Shown piece after piece: positions 8,300-16,727 of a stretch of DNA of 64,000 bases. Position numbers and translations under genes: made by a program. Source of the stretch: Leptospira sp. (lineage in GTDB: Bacteria > Spirochaetota > Leptospiria > Leptospirales > Leptospiraceae); contig JAPZRK010000059.1 of NCBI GenBank assembly GCA_027531445.1, positions 1 through 64,000 on the forward strand. Direction: 5' to 3'. The first letter of the stretch is position 1. Every line of letters starts with the position of its first letter. A model generated the notes under the pieces. It was not told where the DNA came from and searched no databases. It saw nothing but the letters and a program-made list of their open reading frames with translations.

Positions 8300-9370
8300 A
8301 TGGACTCTTTAGAAATTAAATCAAATGATCCGGAATTGCAACTGACCCCGGAAGATCTTAAAAAAGTACAAGAGTTAACAGGACAGATCAAGTTAAACGA
8401 TCCAAATGATATCATCCAATATGGATCTTCGGTCCAAGCAAAAGTCTCCGAATTTGCAGATAAAGTTTTAATGGAAATCAAAACGAAGGACTCTGGCTAC
8501 GCAGGTGAACTACTCAACAATCTGCTTTTTAAAGTCAAAGATCTGAATCTAGATAGCATTGGTGGCGAAGGAAGTGTCTTATCAAAAATCCCAATCCTCG
8601 GTGGCCTTTTTGATGCTTCCAAAAAATTTCTTGCGAAATTTGAAGATCTGCATTCACAGATTGAGAAGATTGTCGATGAATTGCATACTGCAAGAACCAA
8701 TCTAACGAAGGATATAACTCTCCTTCAAAGCCTATATGAGAAAAATATAGAGTATTTTAAAGAAATCCAAGTGTACATTGCCGCCGGTGATGAAAAGATA
8801 AAAGAACTAAGAGATAAGGTATTACCTGAAATGTTAGCCAAAGCACAGGCGCAAGGTGATACCATGGCTTCTCAAAAGTACCAAGACATGGTTCAAATGG
8901 TGGATCGATTTGAAAAGAAGATCCATGACCTAAAACTCAGTCGCATTCTTTCCTTACAAACTGGACCACAGATCCGCTTAATCCAAAATGGAAATCAAGT
9001 TTTAGTAGAAAAAATCCAAAGTTCCATTTTGAATACAATTCCACTTTGGAAAAATCAAATTGTAATCGCTTTAGGATTACTCCGACAAAAGAAAGCGCTC
9101 ACTGCGCAACAAGAAGTAACCAAAACGACAAATGACTTGATCCAGAAAAATGCAGAAATGTTAAAAACTGGTGCAGTTGAAATCGCGAAAGAATCTGAAA
9201 AAGGGATTATCGAAGTGGAAACTTTGAAAAAAGTGAACCAACAATTGATTGAGACGATTACCGAAACATTAAAAATCCAAGATGAGGGTCGACGAAAACG
9301 AAAAGATGCAGAAGTTGAACTCGTAAAAATCGAATCAGATATCAAACAAAAGTTATTGGAATCAAAGTAA
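8300..9370 (+). CDS. telA: TelA/YaaN toxic anion resistance family protein
   Basis: This 356-residue, strongly helical and charged protein matches the TelA family (TelA of plasmid RK2, YaaN of Bacillus). Recognisable parts are LLNNLLFKVKDLNLDS, the Gly-rich turn KIPILGGLFDASKKFL near residue 97 and the helical core LSLQTGPQIRLIQNGNQ near residue 215. The family is linked to tellurite, bacteriocin or phage tolerance, but its mechanism is unknown. It stands three bases before an XpaC-like gene, the same partnership as xpaC-yaaN in Bacillus. It is probably cytoplasmic and coupled to that membrane partner. Confidence 0.87.
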   Translation: MDSLEIKSNDPELQLTPEDLKKVQELTGQIKLNDPNDIIQYGSSVQAKVSEFADKVLMEIKTKDSGYAGELLNNLLFKVKDLNLDSIGGEGSVLSKIPILGGLFDASKKFLAKFEDLHSQIEKIVDELHTARTNLTKDITLLQSLYEKNIEYFKEIQVYIAAGDEKIKELRDKVLPEMLAKAQAQGDTMASQKYQDMVQMVDRFEKKIHDLKLSRILSLQTGPQIRLIQNGNQVLVEKIQSSILNTIPLWKNQIVIALGLLRQKKALTAQQEVTKTTNDLIQKNAEMLKTGAVEIAKESEKGIIEVETLKKVNQQLIETITETLKIQDEGRRKRKDAEVELVKIESDIKQKLLESK

Positions 9371-9373
9371 AAA

Positions 9374-10249
9374 ATGGAAAATAAAAATAATGAAGTGATC
9401 GCTCCTGAAGAAAAACATTGGGCCCGAAGGGCTCATTTGAGTACTCTGATTACATACCCTCTTTCATTACTTCCATTCCCTTTTTCATTCGAAGTATTAG
9501 GTGCATTTGTTTTTCCATTCGTAATTTGGCTTTCGAGAAATAAATCATCCTATTCGGCAAGTCAAGCATTGGAAGCTATGTATTTGCAGGCAATCTTGTC
9601 CTTCGGATATATTGGTTTTGGAAGTGCATTTTCAGACGATCGAGTGTTGCTCGTGTTTTCCTATGCTTTCATGGGTTTCCTTCATCTCGTGCTTTTAGGT
9701 TTTGGTGTTTTTCGTACAACCCTTGGAAAGCCACACCATTATCCATTTAGCTTTTTTCCTCTGCTCTTTTCAAACAATTCCACCAAACAAAATTGGGATT
9801 CATTAAAAAAGCAATTTAGCGATAAAGTTGAATTTAACGAGTATAAGTCGTTCATGGAGAAGATAGATTCTCATAAATTGACAATAGAAAAGGAAGTAAA
9901 GCAACTAAACGAGGTTAATTTACAGAGTTTAGGCAATGAGTTTTTACATTCACTTAGTGATCTGAGAGTAAGGTTGGCAGAAGAACCACTATCATACAAA
10001 AAAGCAAAACAATACATCAATTACTTTCCTGAAACAACATCAAAAATCCTTTCACAATACAATCGAGTTTCCAAAGATCCACAGCTTGCGACGGAAAATG
10101 AAAAACGAAAAACTGAGTTGAACCAACTCCTTCACGAAGTAATTAAAACAACAGAGCAAGTGAGAGGGAAGTTAAAGGCTGATGAAACTTTGAATTTGGA
10201 TGTTGAGATTACTGCGATGAAAAAGAATATTGAGTTTGGCGGGTATTGA
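9374..10249 (+). CDS. DUF4870-like membrane domain fused to XpaC-like domain
   Basis: This is a 291-residue protein. Residues about 20-125 hold three or four hydrophobic helices with the motif VIWLSRNKSSYSASQALEA, typical of DUF4870/Tic20-like membrane domains. Residues about 150-290 are a soluble helical domain with KKAKQYINYFPETTSKILSQY, resembling the XpaC C-terminal region. XpaC homologues accompany TelA/YaaN, and this gene follows telA by three bases. The fusion suggests a membrane anchor for TelA. The function in the cell is unknown. Its stop overlaps the next ATG by one base (TGATG). Confidence 0.68.
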   Translation: MENKNNEVIAPEEKHWARRAHLSTLITYPLSLLPFPFSFEVLGAFVFPFVIWLSRNKSSYSASQALEAMYLQAILSFGYIGFGSAFSDDRVLLVFSYAFMGFLHLVLLGFGVFRTTLGKPHHYPFSFFPLLFSNNSTKQNWDSLKKQFSDKVEFNEYKSFMEKIDSHKLTIEKEVKQLNEVNLQSLGNEFLHSLSDLRVRLAEEPLSYKKAKQYINYFPETTSKILSQYNRVSKDPQLATENEKRKTELNQLLHEVIKTTEQVRGKLKADETLNLDVEITAMKKNIEFGGY

Positions 10250-11061
10250 TGGAATCCGAACTCATCAGTAGGTCCCACCATTTTCTAAACTTTTTGCCCT
10301 TAGTTGGGAATATGTTGGCAACAAAACATGAGACCGAATACCTACAGATCAAGGAGAAGGCTTTATACGATTTAGTAACCGAAGCGGACTTGGCGGCGGA
10401 GAAAATGGTCTTGGATGAAATTCAAAAGTACTTTCCTAATGATGGATTTCTTTCTGAAGAATTTGGCGAAAAAATTGGAGAAAGTGGATTTCGGTGGGTC
10501 ATCGATCCTTTGGATGGAACGACAAACTATGCGCAAGGATTACCGTTATATGGTGTTTCAGTTGCAGTGGAGCACGAAGAAACAAAACAACCTGTGGTGG
10601 GTATGGTTTTCTTTCCAGAGCTTAAAACATTTTATCACGCAATTAAAGGTAAAGGCGCATACCGAGATAAAACGTTGATCCATGTCTCCAAAAAAAATCA
10701 GCTGAAGGATTCTCTTTTTGTCACAGGATTTCCTTATGATAGAAATAAATCTATAGATACCCTAATGACTTACTATAAATCAATCCTACAAAAATCTCGA
10801 GGGATCCGAAGGACTGGAGCGGCAACGTTAGACTTGTGTTGGCTTGCCGACGGAAAATTTGATGGATACTATGAAATCGGCTTAAAGCCCTGGGATATGG
10901 CGGCCGCCGGTTTGATCGCGCAAGAGGCTGGGGGCAAACTCACCACTATGGACGGAAATGACTTTGATTTGTACATTCCAAGTCTTCTCGCAACGAATGG
11001 GATTTTGCACGATCTGTTACTGAATGTATTTGAAGGACATATTATCAGAGAAGTTTACTGA
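10249..11061 (+). CDS. Inositol monophosphatase family protein
   Basis: This protein of about 270 residues has the Mg-dependent phosphomonoesterase motifs: EEFGE near residue 75, VIDPLDGTTNYAQGLP near 85 and KPWDMAAAGLIAQEAGG near 215. The family includes inositol monophosphatase, SuhB and the 3'-phosphoadenosine phosphatase CysQ; sequence alone does not choose among them. The ATG at 10249 overlaps the XpaC-like stop by one base, and an in-frame TTG lies one codon earlier. It is the third gene of the telA set. Its 3' end overlaps a glycosyltransferase convergently by 17 bases. Confidence 0.9.
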   Translation: MESELISRSHHFLNFLPLVGNMLATKHETEYLQIKEKALYDLVTEADLAAEKMVLDEIQKYFPNDGFLSEEFGEKIGESGFRWVIDPLDGTTNYAQGLPLYGVSVAVEHEETKQPVVGMVFFPELKTFYHAIKGKGAYRDKTLIHVSKKNQLKDSLFVTGFPYDRNKSIDTLMTYYKSILQKSRGIRRTGAATLDLCWLADGKFDGYYEIGLKPWDMAAAGLIAQEAGGKLTTMDGNDFDLYIPSLLATNGILHDLLLNVFEGHIIREVY

Positions 11062-12265
11062 TCAGTTGTTTCAATTTTTTTGAAACAACATCTTTGGTAA
11101 AATTTGCCTGCACATATTTGTATCCATTTTCTCCCAATCGTTTCCTTAGTTCAGGTCTCTCTATCAAATATTCAAGTGTTCTCCGGAAAGATATTTCATC
11201 TGAATAATGAAGTCCACCTTGGCTTCTGATGTTGTGTCCACGCATGACTTCAGACTTACCATTTACAAGCACGGGAGTTTTGAATGACCAAGCTTCCATC
11301 ATTGCAATCGAAAAACTTTCGTATGGTGAAGGATTTATCACCAATGAGGCACTTTGAATTAGTGATTCTTTTTCATTTTGCGAAACAAATCCTTTGATTT
11401 GAATAGAAGATGGAATATCCTTAGGATTTAAATGGTTAGATCCAATGCTAATCCATGTTAAGTTACTTATATTGTAGGTAGATTGCCAACGATCAAAGAA
11501 TTGGAAGATTTCAACAAAACCTTTTGCTACCTCCATCCTTCCTAGTGTCATGAGGATGATGCTTTCCGGCTTAGATGCAGTAACTTGGAAATCAGCTGGA
11601 GAATTGTTGGAATATTGTGAAGAATTCTGATTTTCTATAAATGTTCCTATTAAAGTATGTTTTGGAATTTGTCCAAATCGATTTTGATATACGAGTAACT
11701 CTTCTGGTGCATTGAAAGAATATACATAATTTGGCAGATAGATTTCTTTATATAATGGCAAATATAAAGCAGGCTCATCATGAAAAGTAGGTATGATAAG
11801 TTTCTTTATAGAAACTAAAGGTAATAACTTTACAATAGGATAGTATAAATATCCAACAAAAATAACTAAGTTAAATTTATTTTGATCTTTTAAAAACGTA
11901 TCAATTAGAGCAGGACAACAAGGACCTTGTTTTTCTATAAATGATAACTGTTCTTCACGAGTTACCGAAAATCCTTTCGATAAACAATCTTCCAAAGCCT
12001 TGTTCATCTCTTGTATATTTCTTTCTTTGGTTACTGGAAACCGATGTATCGTTATTTGATTCCAAACTTCTGTGCCAGGCTTTATTTCGTTCCGCCATGT
12101 TGTATAGTCTTTGGCACAGGTCGTAAACACCTCTATTTCATAATCTTCTTTTAATAGCAAGGCATAGTCCAAAGCAAGTTTTTCAGCGCCACCTGCTATC
12201 TCAGGATGAAATCTGGGCAATATAAATGCTATTTTAGATCGAGTGGAAGTCATAGATTTAGGCAT
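11045..12265 (-). CDS. Glycosyltransferase family 4 protein
   Basis: This 406-residue GT-B enzyme has an N-terminal Rossmann domain with FHPEIAGGAEK, the usual acceptor-side glycine loop of GT4 enzymes. The C-terminal donor domain contains LMTLGRMEVAKG and the E-x7-E motif in SPYESFSIAMMEAW. It transfers a nucleotide-activated sugar, probably at the cytoplasmic membrane during surface glycan synthesis. It overlaps the upstream GT4 gene by 16 bases; a second in-frame ATG at codon 5 would reduce this. It is the last gene of a four-gene minus-strand glycan operon. Confidence 0.9.
   Translation of the reverse strand: MPKSMTSTRSKIAFILPRFHPEIAGGAEKLALDYALLLKEDYEIEVFTTCAKDYTTWRNEIKPGTEVWNQITIHRFPVTKERNIQEMNKALEDCLSKGFSVTREEQLSFIEKQGPCCPALIDTFLKDQNKFNLVIFVGYLYYPIVKLLPLVSIKKLIIPTFHDEPALYLPLYKEIYLPNYVYSFNAPEELLVYQNRFGQIPKHTLIGTFIENQNSSQYSNNSPADFQVTASKPESIILMTLGRMEVAKGFVEIFQFFDRWQSTYNISNLTWISIGSNHLNPKDIPSSIQIKGFVSQNEKESLIQSASLVINPSPYESFSIAMMEAWSFKTPVLVNGKSEVMRGHNIRSQGGLHYSDEISFRRTLEYLIERPELRKRLGENGYKYVQANFTKDVVSKKLKQLISKLL
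11065..11089 (+). terminator. Hairpin after the inositol-phosphatase gene
   Basis: A perfect 10-bp stem, GTTGTTTCAA (11065-11074) and TTGAAACAAC (11080-11089), closes a loop of five T four bases after the stop codon. There is no T-run after it on the plus strand. It lies inside the 3' coding end of the convergent glycosyltransferase. Confidence 0.5.
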
Positions 12266-13308
12266 CTAAGCAGTGGATTCAGAGTTTTTGTATTAAGAAA
12301 GTTTTTGAGTCTGATTGATTGATTTTCAATCAGTCGATTTCTTTCAAAAGGATTTTGCAAAAGATCGATCACTCTATCTGCAATGGCTTCAAAATTTTTT
12401 GAATTAAATAAAATTCCTGATCCACCTAATGTTTCTGAAACGGCTCCAGCATCATAGGCGATGACTGGTAGTTTAAAGAACATTGCCTCCATGAGGGGGA
12501 CACAAAAGCCTTCATGTTCACTCATTGAAATAAAAAAATCGCTTTCCATATAATATTTTGAAAGAATGGAATCATTCACTGAAGAAACGAATTTTACGTT
12601 TTCTTCCAAGTTATATGTGCGAATCATAAATTCCAACTCTTCAAGATAAGCTTGTTGGTTTGGATTTGAGTATCCGATTAAATTGAATTGGAATGGAATA
12701 TTTGTTTTGGATTTCCAAATTTTAGCAAATCTTATCAGATCGTCTTGCTTTTTGTTTGGTGCAATCCTCCCAACAAAGAGAAACTGCACTTTATTAGAAA
12801 CACTCTTAGGTGAACTTTGAATTGATTTCCATTTTGAAAAACTAAGATGCAAAGGAAAAAGAGCCACATTTGAAATTCCTAGATTTAAAAGCTCCAAGCG
12901 ATTAAATTCAGAGACTGCTAAAAAGTAATCAAAAAATTCTTTTATAATTGAGAGGTCATTTCTTCCCTCTTGGAGCAGGTACGAAAATTTTAGGTCATAG
13001 GGTTCAAAAAAATTTGAAGGTGTTACATTGTGATAAATTAATATTTTTTTATTTGGATATTTTAATATAAATGGTAATACTTCGGAATGAATGGAATGGT
13101 GATAAACAAAAACATCATCTTTTTTAATCCGAGCTTTGTTAAATTTTGAGACGTAAGATCTATCGGATTTATGGATATTCTCTGAAAATAGCTCTGAATC
13201 TATTCCATTTTCCTTGAGCATTTTTTGAATTTCCAACATTTCTTGGGAAATTGCATCGCCCAATTGGAAACCAGCTGAAAATTGTAGGATGCGGATGTTT
13301 CGACTCAT
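12250..13308 (-). CDS. Glycosyltransferase family 4 protein
   Basis: This 352-residue GT4 enzyme has the donor-domain motif LFVGRIAPNKKQDDL near residue 178 and the acidic E-x7-E motif in SMSEHEGFCVPLMEA near residue 262. It closely resembles the next upstream gene (SMSEHEGFC is shared, and the overall order is the same), so the two look like tandem duplicates with diverged specificity. It overlaps its neighbours by 4 bases (ATGA) upstream and 16 bases downstream. Sugar and acceptor are unknown. Confidence 0.9.
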   Translation of the reverse strand: MSRNIRILQFSAGFQLGDAISQEMLEIQKMLKENGIDSELFSENIHKSDRSYVSKFNKARIKKDDVFVYHHSIHSEVLPFILKYPNKKILIYHNVTPSNFFEPYDLKFSYLLQEGRNDLSIIKEFFDYFLAVSEFNRLELLNLGISNVALFPLHLSFSKWKSIQSSPKSVSNKVQFLFVGRIAPNKKQDDLIRFAKIWKSKTNIPFQFNLIGYSNPNQQAYLEELEFMIRTYNLEENVKFVSSVNDSILSKYYMESDFFISMSEHEGFCVPLMEAMFFKLPVIAYDAGAVSETLGGSGILFNSKNFEAIADRVIDLLQNPFERNRLIENQSIRLKNFLNTKTLNPLLRCLNL

Positions 13309-14366
13309 AATTGGCTTACCAAAAAAGGCAACGTTCTTATCCAGGGATAGGTGTTGTATTCTTCAATCACTTCTCTCTGCTTAGATAATAGTTTATCAAT
13401 TAGTTGTTCGTCCTTAGTATACTTTCCAATTACATCAGTAAGCGAGCGGTAGTCTTTTGAGTCGAACAAAACCCCCGCACCTTTCATCGTAGTTTTGATT
13501 GCACATGCATCGAATGCAAAAACCGGTAGATCAGACCCAAATGCCTCAAGTAATGGTAGGCAAAATCCCTCATGTTCACTCATTGATACCATTGCAAAAG
13601 ATTTATGCATAACATCAATGACTTGAGAATCGGTTTGACCTGTTAAAAAATGAACCTTTGAGCCTAGATGATGATCGGTGACTCGTTTCTGTAATCTTTC
13701 AAAGTAGCCATCAAAAGCGCCTATAACAGAACCAACACAGTAAAGATTGGATTGAGGATAGACTTGATGCCAATTTGAGAAAAAATCTATCAAATCCTCC
13801 CATTTCTTTTGGGGAGCGAACCTACCAACAAAACAGATATCAAAATTAGTTTTGTCTTTCGTTAAACGCGGCTTAATCGAATATTTTTTGCAGATAGGTA
13901 GAACAAAGAGATTTTTGAAATCAAATGATTGAATTGTGTATGCGTTAAAAGGAGAGTCACACCATGCCGCATCGCAAATAATTGAGAGTGTGGCAATTTC
14001 TAAATATGAAACTGATTCAAATCTAAGCATTGAATTAAAGATTTCTGGAGAAGTAGTCTGGTTATAAAAAATTGCAGGCGTTACGTTGTGAAATCGAAGT
14101 ATTTTTTTTCCAGGTGCATCTATAAAAACTTTAATAGGATATCCATGGCCTCCATAATGAAGAATATGTAAGTCACTAGACTGAAATTTGATAATGTCAG
14201 TAGTTTGATAAAAGTGAGATCCATCTATCGAACTTCCGACCCGTGGTATTCTTGTTATGAAGTTTGATTTCCAACCTAAAGATAGGAACTGATGGTGTAA
14301 ACCAATTGCGTCGTTGCCCACACCATCTGAGTCTTTTAGCTCATCTAAGTGCTGATAGACGTTCAT
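13305..14366 (-). CDS. Glycosyltransferase family 4 protein
   Basis: This 353-residue GT4 enzyme carries ICFVGRFAPQKKWEDL near residue 178 and SMSEHEGFCLPLLEA with the E-x7-E motif near residue 258. The N-terminus (SDGVGNDAIGLHHQFLSLGW) is typical of the acceptor domain of mannosyl- or rhamnosyl-type GT4 enzymes. It starts with TAATG, a one-base overlap with the upstream methyltransferase-like gene, and ends with ATGA into its paralogue. It is probably one of three sequential transferases in an O-antigen or related surface glycan pathway. Confidence 0.9.
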   Translation of the reverse strand: MNVYQHLDELKDSDGVGNDAIGLHHQFLSLGWKSNFITRIPRVGSSIDGSHFYQTTDIIKFQSSDLHILHYGGHGYPIKVFIDAPGKKILRFHNVTPAIFYNQTTSPEIFNSMLRFESVSYLEIATLSIICDAAWCDSPFNAYTIQSFDFKNLFVLPICKKYSIKPRLTKDKTNFDICFVGRFAPQKKWEDLIDFFSNWHQVYPQSNLYCVGSVIGAFDGYFERLQKRVTDHHLGSKVHFLTGQTDSQVIDVMHKSFAMVSMSEHEGFCLPLLEAFGSDLPVFAFDACAIKTTMKGAGVLFDSKDYRSLTDVIGKYTKDEQLIDKLLSKQREVIEEYNTYPWIRTLPFLVSQL

Positions 14367-15457
14367 TAACTTGTTTTGGTAAAACGAAAGATTTGAAAAT
14401 TGGAATGCTTAGTAAGATTCCTTTCTTCTTCAAAACCGAGAGACTTAAGATAAGTAGCTAATTTTATAGAATCAATCCGTGTTACATCTACATCTTGAAA
14501 GGGCGAATCGTTTGTCAAATCTGATGCTTGGATTGATAAATACAAACGTTGTCCTTTTAAGATGGATACACTCAATTCCGCGAATAATTTCTCGAGAAGA
14601 AATGAAGGGAATCGATTCAGAGGAATACAAATCAAAACATCTTTATTTCCATGAACATAGGATTTTAGCGGGAATGTCTGTGTAATTTTTGTTATGTTTG
14701 ATGTTATTTTTGATTGAATGAAGTTTACTTCTTCTGGAATATTAGAAAATGAATGAAATCGAATATTTGAGATTGTAAGTTCTTTGAGTAGATAACCCCA
14801 ACCTGGGAAAAGAATGATAAGATCATTATTTGATTTTAGATCTTCAATCGCGTTCTCCCAAATATTTATTTGGCCTGCTGTTTCAAAATATTGAAACGTA
14901 GACCAGCCAAAATCTATCTGATTCAAATCTGTGCTTTGATTTGAATTGAGTAAAAACTTAGTATAGAAATTTTCTAACCTTGTTTCTATATTTTGAATCC
15001 GTTTTGTGAGTCTGATTAACTCATGCAAGACGGAAAAGAATGCCTTGATTCGATTTTCAGAAAGTTTTTTGTCTACTAAGCTATAGAATTCGATAATTCT
15101 AGTGAAAATAAATTTGATAGGACCTTTGATAAACCATACTTTCGGATTTGTGAACTTAGGTGGTGAGATTCCTTTTTCAAACAAGAAAGCAGTGCCAGCA
15201 GGATCAAATTTTCGAAATCCTTGTGGTGATTCGGGCTGGAATTGCATCTTCGTAATGCGCTCCCACTCTGCCTGCGAAGGTGGGGGCAACGGGATCTTAG
15301 ATTCTATCTCTTCGATTATCTCTTGGATATTTATCTGAGGGTCACGGATCTCCGTAAAGGGGGTAGGTTCAATTGATGGTTCATTCTCCACGGATTTCTT
15401 TCTTTTGTTGAGAGGATTTGAAATTTTGAGATGATGGCAACAAAATCTTATTCGCAA
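14366..15457 (-). CDS. Methyltransferase-like protein with degenerate SAM site
   Basis: This 363-residue protein has no confident assignment. The first 110 residues are low-complexity and proline-rich. Residues about 125-180 form a helical segment like the region before the catalytic domain of polysaccharide-associated methyltransferases, and the remainder follows a class-I methyltransferase plan. The glycine motif DxGCGxGxF, however, reads ILFPGWGYLLKEL, and the post-motif region (VLICIPLNRF, then SLGFEEE) lacks the usual acidic and aromatic residues. It may be a scaffold or regulator for the three downstream GT4 genes. The likely start is a TTG at 15457, with AGGA about 10 bases upstream; a GTG 21 codons later is also possible. 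Confidence 0.5.
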   Translation of the reverse strand: MRIRFCCHHLKISNPLNKRKKSVENEPSIEPTPFTEIRDPQINIQEIIEEIESKIPLPPPSQAEWERITKMQFQPESPQGFRKFDPAGTAFLFEKGISPPKFTNPKVWFIKGPIKFIFTRIIEFYSLVDKKLSENRIKAFFSVLHELIRLTKRIQNIETRLENFYTKFLLNSNQSTDLNQIDFGWSTFQYFETAGQINIWENAIEDLKSNNDLIILFPGWGYLLKELTISNIRFHSFSNIPEEVNFIQSKITSNITKITQTFPLKSYVHGNKDVLICIPLNRFPSFLLEKLFAELSVSILKGQRLYLSIQASDLTNDSPFQDVDVTRIDSIKLATYLKSLGFEEERNLTKHSNFQIFRFTKTS

Positions 15458-15476
15458 TTTGGAAAATTCCTAATTT

Positions 15477-16364
15477 ATGCAGAAAATTCGAACTTTAATT
15501 ACAGGTGGGACAGGTTTTGTTGGAAAGTACCTGATTTCTCTCCTGAATGCTCACAATCGGTTCGAAATCAGTCTGTTGGAATCAGATATACGTGATAAGG
15601 AGGCAGTGGCTTCACAAATAGCTCGATTTGCCCCTGATTATGTTTTTCATTTAGCTGCACAGCCATTTGTCCCAAAGGCAATCGATGACCCATGGGAAAC
15701 TCAAGAGATCAATGTAAAAGGCACCTTAACCCTTTTAGAGAATCTCCATCGAAACAAAAAACCTTGCAAGATGGTCTATGTTTCCTCAGCGGACGTATAT
15801 GGCAGGCAGGAGATCGGTAACCTTCCGTTGCATGAGTCGCTCTTACCAAATCCACTCAATCCATATTCTGGAAGTAAATTGGCGGCAGAAACCTATTGTA
15901 GACAATACGCTGCTTATGATTCAAATTTGAAAGTGGTCATCGCTCGCCCATTCAATCATATCGGAGTCGGACAAAGAAGCGAGTTCGTGATTCCCAATTT
16001 TTGTCAACAAATCAAGGATGCTTTGGCGAAAGGTGAACCATTCATCAAAGTCGGGGACTTAAATCCAACGCGCGATTTTTCTCATGTCAAAGACATTGTA
16101 GAAGGTTACTTGATTTTGCTTGAAAATGGAGTTTCGGGCGAGGTTTATAATCTTTGTTCTGGCAAAGAAGTTTCGATACGCTATATAGTTGAGACTTTGA
16201 TCGAGATATCTGGCAAATCCCTCACCTGCCAAATTGACCCATCTAGAATTAGAAGTGCAGAAACGAGTCGGGTGTTTGGCGACAATAGGAAACTTCTTGC
16301 TTTAGGCTGGAAACCCACACATTCGCTTGAACATACCTTGCGTGAAATTTTTGAGTCGATGTAA
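15477..16364 (+). CDS. NAD-dependent sugar epimerase/reductase, Rmd-like
   Basis: This 295-residue extended SDR has the dinucleotide motif TGGTGFVGKYL at the N-terminus, the catalytic Ser in VSSADVYG near 104 and Tyr-x3-Lys in PYSGSKLAAE near 128. RPFNHIGVGQRSEFVIP is characteristic of GDP-4-keto-6-deoxy-D-mannose reductases (Rmd), which make GDP-D-rhamnose, and of related GDP-sugar enzymes. No GDP-mannose dehydratase partner lies in the window. Only 19 bases separate it from the divergent glycan operon, so the two are probably co-regulated. Confidence 0.78.
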   Translation: MQKIRTLITGGTGFVGKYLISLLNAHNRFEISLLESDIRDKEAVASQIARFAPDYVFHLAAQPFVPKAIDDPWETQEINVKGTLTLLENLHRNKKPCKMVYVSSADVYGRQEIGNLPLHESLLPNPLNPYSGSKLAAETYCRQYAAYDSNLKVVIARPFNHIGVGQRSEFVIPNFCQQIKDALAKGEPFIKVGDLNPTRDFSHVKDIVEGYLILLENGVSGEVYNLCSGKEVSIRYIVETLIEISGKSLTCQIDPSRIRSAETSRVFGDNRKLLALGWKPTHSLEHTLREIFESM

Positions 16365-16424
16365 TTGGTGATGTAATTTTTTTTTTGCGTTCGATCCAAT
16401 TTTTATGTCGTCTATATAAATACA

Positions 16425-16727
16425 ATGCCAGCCTATCTGAAAAAAGTCACTTTTATACTCCTTGTCTTACTCGTAGGGTATGGCGTAAGTAGCCTGGCAC
16501 AACCAACGACTGAGCTTCCTCCGAGTTTTAATGATTTACAAGGACAGGATAAATCGGTAAGACAACCCCCCGAGAAGAAAGAAAAGAAGGGCTGTTGTAA
16601 AATAAAATATCCAGCGGGTGGATATGATTTCTTTTTAGCGACTGAAGAATCCTGTCGTAGTAGTTTGTACTTCGATCGCTTTTTAGGAGAGAACAATACG
16701 CTATGCTTCCGATGGGAAGAGGATTAG
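16425..16727 (+). CDS. Small secreted Cys-containing protein of unknown function
   Basis: This 100-residue protein begins with a clear signal peptide (hydrophobic residues about 8-25, cleavage probably after SLA). A proline-rich, charged linker follows, then a compact C-terminal part with four Cys (GCCKI, ESCRS, TLCFR) that could form disulfides in the periplasm. I do not recognise the family. Its 3' end overlaps the patatin gene by 25 bases in another frame, so the two are probably coupled. Confidence 0.6.
   Translation: MPAYLKKVTFILLVLLVGYGVSSLAQPTTELPPSFNDLQGQDKSVRQPPEKKEKKGCCKIKYPAGGYDFFLATEESCRSSLYFDRFLGENNTLCFRWEED

Noticed and set aside
16375..16390. T-run after the Rmd-like gene as a terminator
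   Set aside because: A run of T is present but no stem precedes it.
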